Source of the DNA: Sedimentisphaerales bacterium
GTDB taxonomy: Bacteria > Planctomycetota > Phycisphaerae > Sedimentisphaerales > SG8-4
DNA length: 14,802 nucleotides
NCBI GenBank assembly: GCA_016928975.1
Contig: JAFGJR010000156.1
Coordinates: 1 to 14,802 of the forward strand
Reading direction: 5' to 3'
Below are positions 7,171-14,566 of this stretch, one piece after another (position 1 is the first letter of the stretch; each line of letters opens with the position of its first letter). Below the pieces are notes generated by a model. That model did no database searches, was not told where the DNA came from, and saw only the letters and a list, made by a program, of their open reading frames with translations. A program made the position numbers and the translations under genes.

Positions 7171-8490
7171 ATGTCGAGTTCATCGCGAACCGGTCCGAGG
7201 TACCTGGGCTGGCTCTCCCTCTTGCTTGCGGTGGTAGTGCTCCTGGAACTCCTGCTGGGCAAGCGGCTCTTTCTCGGCACATTCGCGATCGGGGCGCTGG
7301 CGTCCTTCGCGCTGTTTTGCATGGGCCATGCGTTCCTCAAGAGCTATGCGTTCACGATCTGGGTCTTCGCGTTCGTGGCCGCTTCGATGTTCTATCCGTG
7401 GATGTTCATGACGTGGGCCGCCTACGACCTGGGCAAGCTCATCGTCCCGCTGATCCAGATCATCATGTTCGGGATGGGCACGACGCTGAGCATGATGGAT
7501 TTCGCCCGGGTGGTCAAAATTCCCTGGCCGGTTTTCATTGGTTTTTTCCTTCAGTTCACGGTCATGCCTCTGGTCGGCTTCAGCCTGGCTTGGATCATCG
7601 GCTTTGAGCCGCAGATCGCGGCGGGGATGGTTCTGATCGGCTCGTGTCCCGGAGGCGTCGCCTCGAACGTGATGACCTACCTGGCCGGCGGGGACGTGGC
7701 GCTGTCGGTCACGATGACGTCGTGCTCGACGCTGGCCTCGCCGGTCATGACGCCGTTCTGGATGAAGGTCCTGGCCGGCCGGCTGGTTCCCGTCAACTTC
7801 TTCGAGATGATGTTCTCCATCATCAACATGATCATCGTGCCGTTGGCCGCCGGGTTCGTGGCCAACCGCATCCTGTATGGACGGCGTGAGACGTTGCGCC
7901 GCGCCGGTCCACTGGCCGCTATCGGCGTCATCGCGGTCGTCCTGGCCCTGTGCATGAGGCAGTTTGGCCCGTCCCTGGGACAGCTCGGCAAAGGCGGCCT
8001 CGTCGTGGGCCTGCTTCTGATTGGCGCCGTCGCCCTGGCGAAGCTGGTCATCAGCGTCTGGTTGAAGCGACCGGGCAACTGGATGGACCGCGCGTTGCCC
8101 ATCGTGTCCATGGTCTCGATCTGTTTCATCATCGCGATCATCACCGCCCGGTCTCGCAACGACCTGCTGACGGTCGGCCCCCTGCTGATCGTCGCGGCCG
8201 TGGCCCACAACCTCACCGGGTATCTATTGGGCTACTGGCTGGCCCGGGCCGCTCGATTGAAGGAATCGGCCTGCCGCACGGTGGCTATCGAGGTGGGCAT
8301 GCAGAACGGCGGGATGGGCTCGGCCCTGGCCATGCGCGTGCTCCACAGCCCGGCGACGGCCCTGGCGCCGGCCATCTTCGGGCCCTGGATGAATGTCTCC
8401 GGGTCCGTCCTGGCAAGCTGGTGGCGCAAGAAGCCAGTGAGAGAAACAAGACCAATTGTCGATCAAGGAGTGGCCGATGCATCGACGTGA
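7171..8490 (+). CDS. Bile acid:sodium symporter (BASS) family transporter
   Basis: This 439-residue polytopic membrane protein carries BASS-family signatures: GSCPGGVASNVMTYLAGGDVA near the middle, and EVGMQNGGMGSALA towards the C-terminus, matching the conserved E-x-G-x-Q-N motif of the second inverted repeat. It is longer than a typical BASS protein of about 300 residues because of roughly 100 extra N-terminal residues with about three further hydrophobic segments. Family members couple organic-anion uptake to sodium; bile acids are only one substrate class. GGAG at 7158-7161 lies 9 nt before the ATG. The last 14 nt overlap the start of a sugar-acid dehydratase-like gene, so the two are probably co-translated and the transporter may carry a sugar acid or related carboxylate. 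That substrate is inferred from context only. It is divergent from blaI, sharing a 243-nt intergenic region. Confidence 0.85.
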   Translation: MSSSSRTGPRYLGWLSLLLAVVVLLELLLGKRLFLGTFAIGALASFALFCMGHAFLKSYAFTIWVFAFVAASMFYPWMFMTWAAYDLGKLIVPLIQIIMFGMGTTLSMMDFARVVKIPWPVFIGFFLQFTVMPLVGFSLAWIIGFEPQIAAGMVLIGSCPGGVASNVMTYLAGGDVALSVTMTSCSTLASPVMTPFWMKVLAGRLVPVNFFEMMFSIINMIIVPLAAGFVANRILYGRRETLRRAGPLAAIGVIAVVLALCMRQFGPSLGQLGKGGLVVGLLLIGAVALAKLVISVWLKRPGNWMDRALPIVSMVSICFIIAIITARSRNDLLTVGPLLIVAAVAHNLTGYLLGYWLARAARLKESACRTVAIEVGMQNGGMGSALAMRVLHSPATALAPAIFGPWMNVSGSVLASWWRKKPVRETRPIVDQGVADAST

Positions 8491-9814
8491 CATCATGAAG
8501 GGCGCTGGACTGGGCGTGGCGGCGGGTGTGCTGGGGTTCTTGCGATCGACGGGCGATGCCGCCGTGGCGCAGACGTACGCCAAGGCGACGCAGGGCTTGC
8601 CTCCATTGAAGATCACGAATGTCAAAGCCATCCTCACGGCGCCGGAGCGGATTCGGCTGTGCGTGGTGAAGGTCGAGACGAGCGAGCCGGGCCTCTATGG
8701 CCTGGGTTGCGCGACGTTCAATCAGCGTCCGCTCCCCGTCGCCGCCGCGGTCAACGAGTACCTCGCCCCGTTTGCCAGAGGCCGGGCCGTCGACAACATC
8801 GAGGATCTCTGGCAAAACGCGTACACGAGCTCCTACTGGCGCAACGGACCCGTCCTGAACAACGCCCTGAGCGGGCTGGATCAGGCCCTGTGGGACATCA
8901 AGGGCAAGCGCGCCAATATGCCGGTCTATCAACTGTTGGGCGGCAAATGTCGTTTCGCGGTCGATTGCTACACACACTGCGGCGGCAGCGATCCCAGAGC
9001 GGTCGAGGAGAGCGTCAAGCGAGCGATGGAACGGGGTTTCCGGCACATCCGCATCCAGTGCGGCGGGTACGGCTCGCCCCACCTGTCCAGGAAGGCGGAC
9101 TATAAGGACGCCGGCTTCGGCCTGCCGGTTGATTCCCCGATGGCGGTCCGCCCGTACGTCGAGGCGACCGTCGAGATGTTCGAGCACATCCGCAGCACGT
9201 GCGGCAAAGAGGTCGAGCTGCTCCACGACATTCACGAGCGAATCCCGCCCATCGAGGCAATCAACCTGTGCAAACGCCTCGAACCCTATCATCCATTCTT
9301 CATCGAGGACCCATTTTCGCCCGAAGACATCGGGTACTTCAAAATGCTCCGCCAGCAGACGAGTGTCCCCATCGCCATGGGCGAGCTGTTCAACAGCCCG
9401 CACGAATGGGTCGGCTTGATCTCCGAGCGATTGATCGACTTCATCCGTGTGCATATCTCGCAGGTCGGCGGCCTGAGCGTCGCGCGCAAGATCGCGACAC
9501 TCGGCGAGTGGTTCGACGTCCGCAGCGCCTGGCACGGCCCGGGGGATGTCTCCCCCGTCGGCCACGCCGCCAATGCGCACCTCGACTTGGCCATTTGGAA
9601 CTTCGGCATCCAGGAGTCGGTGCGGTTCGGTGACAGGACACAGGAAGTCTTCCCCGGCTGCCCGACCGTCGAGAACGGCTACATGCACGTCCACGAGGCC
9701 CCCGGCTTCGGCGTCGGCATCAACGAGGAGTTGGCCGCCCAGTTCCCGCTGCCCGAGAACCCCGGCTACTGGAACCCCGTCCGAAGACCCGACGGCACCG
9801 CCGTCCGGCCATAA
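8477..9814 (+). CDS. Mannonate dehydratase-like enolase-superfamily protein with Tat signal
   Basis: This 445-residue protein belongs to the mandelate racemase/enolase superfamily, closest in appearance to D-mannonate dehydratase (ManD/RspA): WQNAYTSSYWRNGPV, ALWDIKGKRANMPVYQLLGG. The expected metal ligands are all present at Asp251 (HDIHER), Glu277 (FFIEDPF) and Glu303 (MGELFN), spaced 26 and 26 residues. The ManD-like His253 and His353 (WHGPGD) are also present. The predicted reaction is dehydration of a sugar acid to its 2-keto-3-deoxy form. Unlike ordinary cytoplasmic ManD it begins with a twin-arginine signal: HRRDIMK, a hydrophobic stretch, then a possible AVA cleavage site near residue 32. 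The start at 8477 is chosen from AGGAG 6 nt upstream; an in-frame ATG at 8456 lacks one. It overlaps the transporter gene by 14 nt. Substrate specificity is uncertain, since this subgroup includes gluconate dehydratases and inactive members. Confidence 0.85.
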   Translation: MHRRDIMKGAGLGVAAGVLGFLRSTGDAAVAQTYAKATQGLPPLKITNVKAILTAPERIRLCVVKVETSEPGLYGLGCATFNQRPLPVAAAVNEYLAPFARGRAVDNIEDLWQNAYTSSYWRNGPVLNNALSGLDQALWDIKGKRANMPVYQLLGGKCRFAVDCYTHCGGSDPRAVEESVKRAMERGFRHIRIQCGGYGSPHLSRKADYKDAGFGLPVDSPMAVRPYVEATVEMFEHIRSTCGKEVELLHDIHERIPPIEAINLCKRLEPYHPFFIEDPFSPEDIGYFKMLRQQTSVPIAMGELFNSPHEWVGLISERLIDFIRVHISQVGGLSVARKIATLGEWFDVRSAWHGPGDVSPVGHAANAHLDLAIWNFGIQESVRFGDRTQEVFPGCPTVENGYMHVHEAPGFGVGINEELAAQFPLPENPGYWNPVRRPDGTAVRP

Positions 9815-10532
9815 CGTCTATGATAGAACAGTTGCAGTGTATCCTTGGTCAGACCTTACGATGATCCGCTGGGCGCCTCGTCAATCGAGGACCCTCCACG
9901 ACTCTCAGCCTATCGGCAGATCATTGGCAGGCACGCCGGCTTGGGGCCGATGCGGATGTTCCCTTGAGTGTGCTATTTCCACACCTTTCGTATTAGCTAT
10001 ACAGTCCTGGACCATGTCTATCACTTTTGTGGATCGGTGTTCCAGAACAGCATTCTGTTGAGATGGCATAATCCGTTCTTCCTCACCACAGGTGTCGTAT
10101 GCCTCGTGTATATCGGTAAGCGCCCAGGCCGGCTTGAGAGTGTGGGTGAAGACGTCCCAAACATGGGCGGACTCCACTGCGTCCGAACGCTCAAGGCGCG
10201 CTCTCACCTGCACACAGCCCGTCCAACCAAAGCGCCACACAGCGGTCACAGGTCGTATTACCGCCGGGTCGCCGAGACGGTCTGTGAAAGGCCCGAAAGG
10301 AAATCTCGCAAGAAAAGTCTTGCATTCTCTTGGACGATATGTATAGTTGTAGTGGTTATGAGAAACACGAGCACAATTCGCCTTCACCTCAACGGCCTGA
10401 TCGGCCGGCTCGCCCTGCTGCTGCGCCGCTAAGGCGCAGACGATGAAAACACCCACAACTCGTTTCCATACCTGTACTTACGCAAAATCGTAGCGTTTCG
10501 GCCGTACTCTCGGCATAATGACCGGCTACGAC
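9815..10532. other. Gene-poor stretch before the leucine cluster
   Basis: This 718-nt stretch is visibly less GC-rich than its neighbours. Both strands hold ORFs of 150-180 codons (9968-10432 plus, 9905-10456 minus) that overlap each other and lack recognisable domains or ribosome binding sites. The GC-rich end at about 10390-10470 looks more gene-like. On the minus strand it reads as a short signal-peptide-like start (KRVVGVFIVCALAA) that soon loses coding character, possibly a decayed gene. A perfect 7-bp hairpin (CTGCGCC/GGCGCAG) lies at 10421-10439. The leuA promoter is probably here but no convincing one was found. Confidence 0.5.
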
Positions 10533-10610
10533 GTAGCACGGGCATCCCCCGCCTTCGCGGGGGCAGGTTCTGCCCGTGATCCCATTCCATGGGCGAGACG
10601 CCCATGCTAC
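10533..10610. repeat. Compact palindromic GTAGCA element upstream of leuA
   Basis: GTAG (10533-10536) pairs with CTAC (10607-10610) and encloses two hairpins. The first has an outer stem CACGGGCA/TGCCCGTG (10537-10544 with 10571-10578) and an inner stem CCCCCGC/GCGGGGG (10546-10552 with 10557-10563). The second is CATGGGCG/CGCCCATG (10588-10595 with 10599-10606) with a 3-nt loop. From memory, near-identical GTAGCAYGGGC palindromes recur in planctomycete genomes, often translated at protein ends. It ends 2 nt before the leuA ribosome binding site, so it lies in the leader of the leuA mRNA if transcription starts upstream. Confidence 0.75.
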
Positions 10611-10623
10611 TTGGAGAATGAAA

Positions 10624-12183
10624 ATGTCTGGAGAAAAAGTAGTCATCTTCGATACGACGTTACGCGACGGAGAGCAGTCGCCGGGTGCGGCGATGTCCAT
10701 CCCGCAGAAGGCCGAGATCGCCCGGCAGCTCGCGGTGCTCGGCGTGGATATCATCGAGGCGGGATTCCCTGTCTCTTCGCCCGCCCAGTTCGAGGCCACC
10801 AGACTCGTCGCCGAGCAGGTCAAGGGCCCGGTCATCTGCGCCCTGGCCCGCGCCAATAAACTCGATATCGAGGCCGCCGGCAAGGCCATCGCCCCGGCGA
10901 AGAAGAAACGGATCCACACGTTTATCGCGACATCGCCGATCCATATGAAGCACAAGCTGAAGAAGGAGCCGGGCGAGGTCATGAAGATGGCGGTCGAGGC
11001 GGTCAAGTTCGCGCGGACCTTCACCGACGACGTGGAGTTCTCGCCGGAGGACGCGTGTCGGAGTGAGATCCCGTTCCTCGTCGAGATTCTGGCGGCGGTG
11101 ATCGAGGCCGGCGCGACCACGTTGAATATACCCGATACCGTCGGCTACGTGCTGCCCTACGAGTACGGCCAGCTCATCGCCAAGCTCAAGAGCGACGTGG
11201 CGGGCATCGGCAGGTGCATCATCAGCACGCACTGCCACAACGATCTCGGCATGGCCGTGGCGAACTCGCTGACGGGCGTGCGAAACGGCGCCCGGCAGGT
11301 CGAGTGCACGATCAACGGGCTCGGCGAGCGGGCAGGCAATGCAGCGCTCGAAGAGGTTGTCATGTCGATCCACACGCGGCAGGACTTCTTCCGCCAGGCC
11401 GCCAAGGACGGACTCTCGACGAACATCAACACGAAGGAGATCTACCGCACGAGCCAGCTCGTATCGCAGTTGACCGGCTTCGTGGTGCAGCCGAACAAGG
11501 CCATCGTCGGCGCCAACGCCTTCGCGCATGAGTCGGGCGTCCATGTGGACGGCATGCTGAAGAACCGTAGCACCTACGAGATCATGACGCCGGAGACGAT
11601 CGGGCTGGTCGGCTCGCGCATGGTGCTCGGCCGTCACACGGGCCGGCATGGCTTCGCCGAGCGCTGCAAGCAGCTTGGCTACAAGCTCACCAAGGACGAG
11701 GTCGAGCAGGCGTACCAGCGGTTCGTCGAGATCGCGGATAAGAAAAAGGAAGTGTTCGACGCCGATGTCGCGGCCATTGTCAACGACCAGATCCGCGTCG
11801 TCGAGCAGGTCTACATGCTTGACTATCTGCACGTGGCCTCCGGCACGGGGACCTTGCCGACTGCCAGTGTGAAGATGCGCGTCAAAGGCGAGATGAAGAT
11901 CGCCGTGGCATTTGGCGATGGTCCCGTGGACGCCGCGTATGAGGCGATCCGTCAGGCAATCGGGTTGACGCCCAAGCTGGAAGAGTACGCGATCCGCGCC
12001 GTCACCAGCGGCACGGAGGCGTTGGGCGAAGCGACCGTCCGCATTCGTGAGAACAGCCGGACCTTCATCGGTCGCGGCGTGTCCACCGACATCATCGAGG
12101 CCAGCGCCAAGGCCTACGTCGACGCGATCAACCGCATGACCGCCGCACAAGCCGAGACCGGCGAACTGAAAGTCGAACTGTAA
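10624..12183 (+). CDS. leuA: 2-isopropylmalate synthase
   Basis: This 519-residue enzyme condenses acetyl-CoA with 2-oxoisovalerate, the committed step of leucine synthesis. The HMGL-like TIM barrel starts with [12 protein letters not shown] at residues 10-21. The metal-binding HCHND motif has His203 and His205, and NGLGERAGN follows. The C-terminal LeuA regulatory domain (from about residue 395, including [16 protein letters not shown]) is the site of leucine feedback inhibition in the family and distinguishes it from barrel-only homologues. Length is typical for bacterial LeuA. ATG 10624 is the start because GGAG (10613-10616) lies 7 nt upstream. ATG 10618 is too close, and earlier in-frame starts would translate the palindromic element. 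Citramalate or homocitrate synthase are alternatives, but the downstream leuC and leuD support leucine synthesis. Confidence 0.93.
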   Translation: MSGEKVVIFDTTLRDGEQSPGAAMSIPQKAEIARQLAVLGVDIIEAGFPVSSPAQFEATRLVAEQVKGPVICALARANKLDIEAAGKAIAPAKKKRIHTFIATSPIHMKHKLKKEPGEVMKMAVEAVKFARTFTDDVEFSPEDACRSEIPFLVEILAAVIEAGATTLNIPDTVGYVLPYEYGQLIAKLKSDVAGIGRCIISTHCHNDLGMAVANSLTGVRNGARQVECTINGLGERAGNAALEEVVMSIHTRQDFFRQAAKDGLSTNINTKEIYRTSQLVSQLTGFVVQPNKAIVGANAFAHESGVHVDGMLKNRSTYEIMTPETIGLVGSRMVLGRHTGRHGFAERCKQLGYKLTKDEVEQAYQRFVEIADKKKEVFDADVAAIVNDQIRVVEQVYMLDYLHVASGTGTLPTASVKMRVKGEMKIAVAFGDGPVDAAYEAIRQAIGLTPKLEEYAIRAVTSGTEALGEATVRIRENSRTFIGRGVSTDIIEASAKAYVDAINRMTAAQAETGELKVEL

Positions 12184-12301
12184 GGAATACCAAAAATCAA
12201 AATGCAAAAATCAAAACTACAGATCAAAATCCAAAAAAGCTGTCGCGAAGCGACTCCGCATCTTTGATTCTTGATGTTTGAGATTTGATATCTCAAAGGG
12301 G
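12184..12301. repeat. AT-rich inverted-repeat cassette without an ORF, between leuA and leuC
   Basis: The left arm (about 12190-12236) is an A-rich run of AAAATC-type units. The right arm (about 12258-12301) carries the matching T-rich TTTGAT-type units in inverted orientation. A perfect small hairpin GTCGC-GAA-GCGAC lies at the centre (12242-12254). The arms match imperfectly. No gene lies inside. The right end, CAAAGGGG, supplies the leuC ribosome binding site. The arm resembles the repeat at 6205-6247. Confidence 0.65.
12295..12301 (+). promoter_or_regulatory. leuC ribosome binding site formed by the end of the AT-rich repeat
   Basis: AAAGGGG lies 8 nt before ATG 12310 and coincides with the terminus of the repeat, whose relative in the receptor gene ends in CAAGGGG. 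Confidence 0.5.
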
Positions 12302-12309
12302 TATAGACG

Positions 12310-13572
12310 ATGGGAATGACGATAACCGAGAAGATATTGGCCCGGGCGGCGGGGGTGAAGACAGTCGTGCCGGGACAGTTGGTGGACGCGAGGATCGACG
12401 TGGTGATGTGTCACGACGTGACGACGCCGCCGGCAATCTCGATGCTCGTGGCAAAGGGGATCGACCGCGTGTTCGATCCGGACAAGATCGTGGTGACGCC
12501 GGATCATTTTCAGCCGGCCAAGGACGTCAAGAGCGCCGAGCTGCACAAGCGCCTGGACGACTGGGCGAAGCGGCACGGCATCAAGCACTACTACAAGCTG
12601 GGCCGGGCGGGCGTTTGCCACGCGCTGTTGCCCGAGCAGGGCCATATCCGGCCGGGCGAAGTGATCGTGGGCGGCGATTCGCACACGTGCACCTACGGAG
12701 CTTTCGCGGCGTTCAGCACCGGGATCGGCTCGACCGACCTTGCGGCGTCGATCGCTACCGGCAAGCTTTGGTTCAAAGTGCCGGCGTCGATGAAGTTCGT
12801 GCTCAACGGCTCACTGCCGCGCGGCGTGTATAGTAAGGACGTGATCCTCGCCGTGATCGGGCGGGTCGGCATGGACGGCGCGCTGTACCGGGCGATGGAG
12901 TTCGTCGGGCCGGCGCTGGCCGGCATGTCGATGGAGGCCCGGATGACAATCACGAACATGGCGATCGAAGCCGGCGCCAAGAGCGGCATCATCCCGTTCG
13001 ATGAGGTCACGAAGGCATACCTCGACGAGCACTTGAAGGACAAGACCGAGTACACGGTCTTCCAATCGGATGCCGACGCCGAGTACGTCGCGACCGAGGA
13101 ATTCGACTGCTCGAAGCTGGAGCCGATGGTTGCTCTGCCGCACCTGCCGAGCAACGCGGTCCCAATTGGCCAGTGCGCAGGCAAGGCGATGGACCAGGCC
13201 TACATCGGCAGTTGTACGAATGGCCGGATCGAGGACCTTCGCATCGCCGCGAAGATCCTGAAAGGCAAACAGGTGGCGATCCGCACGATTCTCGTGCCGT
13301 CCACGCCCGATGTCTGGAAACAGGCGGCCGACGAGGGCTTGTTCGATGTCTTCTACAGCGCCGGCTGCGTGATCTCCGCGCCGACCTGCGGCGCGTGTCT
13401 TGGCGGTTTCATGGGCGTCCTGGCCGAGGGCGAGAAGTGCGTCAGCACGACCAACCGCAATTTCGTCGGCCGCATGGGCAGTCCGAAGAGCGAAGTCTAC
13501 CTGGCGAGCCCGGCCACGGCGGCCGCCAGCGCGATCACCGGGAAGTTGACCGATCCGAGAAAATACCTATAG
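12310..13572 (+). CDS. leuC: 3-isopropylmalate dehydratase large subunit
   Basis: This 420-residue aconitase-family protein isomerises 2-isopropylmalate to 3-isopropylmalate together with LeuD. The three iron-sulfur ligands are visible: Cys302 in GSCTNGR, and Cys360 and Cys363 in [21 protein letters not shown] near the N-terminus and [12 protein letters not shown] are active-site segments of the family. At about 420 residues it is the shorter LeuC/HacA type found in archaea and many bacteria, not the roughly 470-residue enterobacterial type. Homoaconitase large subunits look similar, but leuA upstream and the LeuD specificity loop favour isopropylmalate dehydratase. The start is supported by AAAGGGG 8 nt upstream. 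It is separated from leuD by a 492-nt gap holding an inserted four-helix-bundle gene. Confidence 0.93.
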   Translation: MGMTITEKILARAAGVKTVVPGQLVDARIDVVMCHDVTTPPAISMLVAKGIDRVFDPDKIVVTPDHFQPAKDVKSAELHKRLDDWAKRHGIKHYYKLGRAGVCHALLPEQGHIRPGEVIVGGDSHTCTYGAFAAFSTGIGSTDLAASIATGKLWFKVPASMKFVLNGSLPRGVYSKDVILAVIGRVGMDGALYRAMEFVGPALAGMSMEARMTITNMAIEAGAKSGIIPFDEVTKAYLDEHLKDKTEYTVFQSDADAEYVATEEFDCSKLEPMVALPHLPSNAVPIGQCAGKAMDQAYIGSCTNGRIEDLRIAAKILKGKQVAIRTILVPSTPDVWKQAADEGLFDVFYSAGCVISAPTCGACLGGFMGVLAEGEKCVSTTNRNFVGRMGSPKSEVYLASPATAAASAITGKLTDPRKYL

Positions 13573-13579
13573 GAAAGCA

Positions 13580-13640
13580 CGAATATCGAAATACGAAATC
13601 CGAAACAAACTCAAATGACGGAAGCACCAAATCCAAAACA
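13580..13640 (+). repeat. Left inverted AT-rich array of the four-helix-bundle cassette
   Basis: The array starts 7 nt after the leuC stop, contains CGAAAT-type units at 7-8 nt spacing and CGAAACAAAC at 13601-13610, and continues into the ORF as far as CACCAAATCCAAAACA (13625-13640). Confidence 0.65.
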
Positions 13641-13980
13641 GTATGACCTTGAGGATCGGACGCTTGCGTTCGCACGGGATGGGCGAGAGTTCGTCAAAGG
13701 GCTGAAACGAACGATTGCCAACATCGAGGACGGTAAGCAACTCATCAGAGCGTCGGGTTCGGTCGGGGCCAACTACATCGAAGCCAACGAGGCTTTAAGC
13801 AAGAAGGACTTCCTGATGCGGATTCGAATATGTCGGAAGGAATCCAAGGAGAGCCGGTACTGGCTCAGGCTCATTGATACCTGCGGTGCTGAGAACCTGG
13901 AAATCCGCAGGCAGGAGCTGGTTCAAGAGGCCACAGAATTGACGAGTATCTTCGGCGCGATCATGCGCAAGAGCGAGTAG
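13615..13980 (+). CDS. Four-helix-bundle protein of the S23/23S rRNA intervening-sequence (IVP) family
   Basis: This 121-residue, mostly helical protein has the family core FVKGLKRTIANIEDGKQLIR, ASGSVGANYIEANEALSKKDF and ICRKESKESRYWLRLI. These are features of proteins encoded in the intervening sequences of some 23S rRNA genes and of many stand-alone homologues. The fold is related to Avd, the accessory protein of diversity-generating retroelements. Homologues form pentameric barrels and are thought to bind nucleic acid; the biological role is unknown. The ATG at 13615 lacks an upstream ribosome binding site, and the first codons (PNPKQYDL) overlap the flanking repeat. Its position between leuC and leuD, with inverted AT-rich flanks, suggests insertion as a cassette. 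No reverse transcriptase or template repeat is visible here. Confidence 0.88.
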   Translation: MTEAPNPKQYDLEDRTLAFARDGREFVKGLKRTIANIEDGKQLIRASGSVGANYIEANEALSKKDFLMRIRICRKESKESRYWLRLIDTCGAENLEIRRQELVQEATELTSIFGAIMRKSE

Positions 13981-13987
13981 CGTTTTG

Positions 13988-14048
13988 AACATTTGGTGTT
14001 TTGGATTTGCGGTTTGTTTCGAATTTCGAGATTCGGATTTCGAATTTA
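13988..14048 (-). repeat. Right inverted AT-rich array of the four-helix-bundle cassette
   Basis: The array begins 7 nt after the ORF stop. In reverse complement it repeats the left array: CGAAAT-type units, CGAAACAAAC and GCAAATCCAAAACACC, with small insertions and substitutions. It ends at the leuD ribosome binding site. Confidence 0.65.
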
Positions 14049-14064
14049 AGAGGTGAGGACGACT

Positions 14065-14550
14065 ATGTCAAAGGCACATGTGTATACGCGTGATCACATC
14101 AACACCGACGAGATCATCCCGGCCCGGTATTTGAATACGGATAACGAGGCTGAGTTGGCGAAGCACTGCATGGAGGATTTGGACAAGGACTTCGTGAGCC
14201 AGGTCAAGCCGGGCGACGTGATCGTCGCGGGCGACGACTTCGGCTGCGGGTCCAGCCGCGAGCACGCGGTCTGGGCGCTCCGCGGGGCCAAGGTCCAAAC
14301 GGTCATCGCGCGATCGTTCGCGAGGATCTTCTATCGCAACGCGATCAATTGCGGCTTCTACCTGATCGAGTCCGCGGACGCCGTGAACAAGATCGAAGAT
14401 GGCGACGAGGTCGAGATCGACTACGACGCCGGCGTCATCCACGACAAGACAAACAAGGCGACGATCAAGTTTACGCCGTTGCCCGACTTCGCCCTGGAGA
14501 TCATCCGCGACGGCGGCCTGCTCGATCATATCATGAAGACGAGTACGTAG
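14065..14550 (+). CDS. leuD: 3-isopropylmalate dehydratase small subunit
   Basis: This 161-residue swivel-domain subunit of the aconitase family partners LeuC in isomerising 2-isopropylmalate. [16 protein letters not shown] opens the protein and [14 protein letters not shown] contains the substrate-binding GCGSSREH at residues 60-67. The specificity loop reads YLNT (22-25), which resembles the YLRT-type loop of isopropylmalate enzymes more than the YLVY-type loop described for homoaconitases. Length fits the short LeuD/HacB type that pairs with a 420-residue LeuC. ATG 14065 is preferred over the in-frame GTG at 14053 because GGTGAGG (14052-14058) lies 6 nt upstream of it. The gene directly follows the inserted four-helix-bundle cassette and is followed after 16 nt by a sulfatase gene. 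Confidence 0.93.
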   Translation: MSKAHVYTRDHINTDEIIPARYLNTDNEAELAKHCMEDLDKDFVSQVKPGDVIVAGDDFGCGSSREHAVWALRGAKVQTVIARSFARIFYRNAINCGFYLIESADAVNKIEDGDEVEIDYDAGVIHDKTNKATIKFTPLPDFALEIIRDGGLLDHIMKTST

Positions 14551-14566
14551 TCTGGAGGTTCGATGG

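Larger units (their letters stand above)
13573..14050 (+). mobile_element. IVS-like cassette carrying a four-helix-bundle gene, inserted between leuC and leuD
   Basis: The gap between leuC and the leuD ribosome binding site consists of an S23/IVP-family ORF bracketed by inverted AT-rich arrays. The left array (about 13580-13640) is built of CGAAAT-type units and ends in CCAAATCCAAAACA. The right array (about 13988-14048), read on the minus strand, shows GCAAATCCAAAACA and the same CGAAAT units followed by CGAAACAAAC. The arrays therefore could pair in RNA and enclose the ORF. Base composition contrasts sharply with leuC and leuD. The boundaries are approximate and no target-site duplication is clear. 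Mobility is inferred from structure, not shown. Confidence 0.5.

Noticed and set aside
8285..9694. Long minus-strand ORF opposite the dehydratase gene
   Set aside because: It is a shadow frame; the plus-strand protein has all family metal ligands.
9968..10432. Plus-strand ORF of 154 codons
   Set aside because: No recognisable domain or ribosome binding site; probably chance in less GC-rich sequence.
9905..10456. Minus-strand ORF of 183 codons
   Set aside because: No domain, no clear ribosome binding site and mixed codon composition. It overlaps a comparable ORF on the other strand.
10533..10610. Cloverleaf shape suggesting a tRNA
   Set aside because: The stem lengths and loops do not fit tRNA arms, and no T-loop or acceptor stem is present.
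10576..10623. Earlier in-frame starts for leuA
   Set aside because: They would translate the palindromic element. GGAG at 10613-10616 fits ATG 10624.
10660..12207. Long minus-strand ORF opposite leuA
   Set aside because: It is a shadow frame of GC-rich leuA. The plus strand carries clear LeuA motifs.
12184..12301. AT-rich repeated units as a CRISPR array
   Set aside because: The units are short, degenerate and in inverted orientation, with no regular spacers and no cas genes.
13615..13980. Four-helix-bundle gene as part of a diversity-generating retroelement
   Set aside because: Avd is related in fold, but no reverse transcriptase, template repeat or variable repeat is visible in the window.
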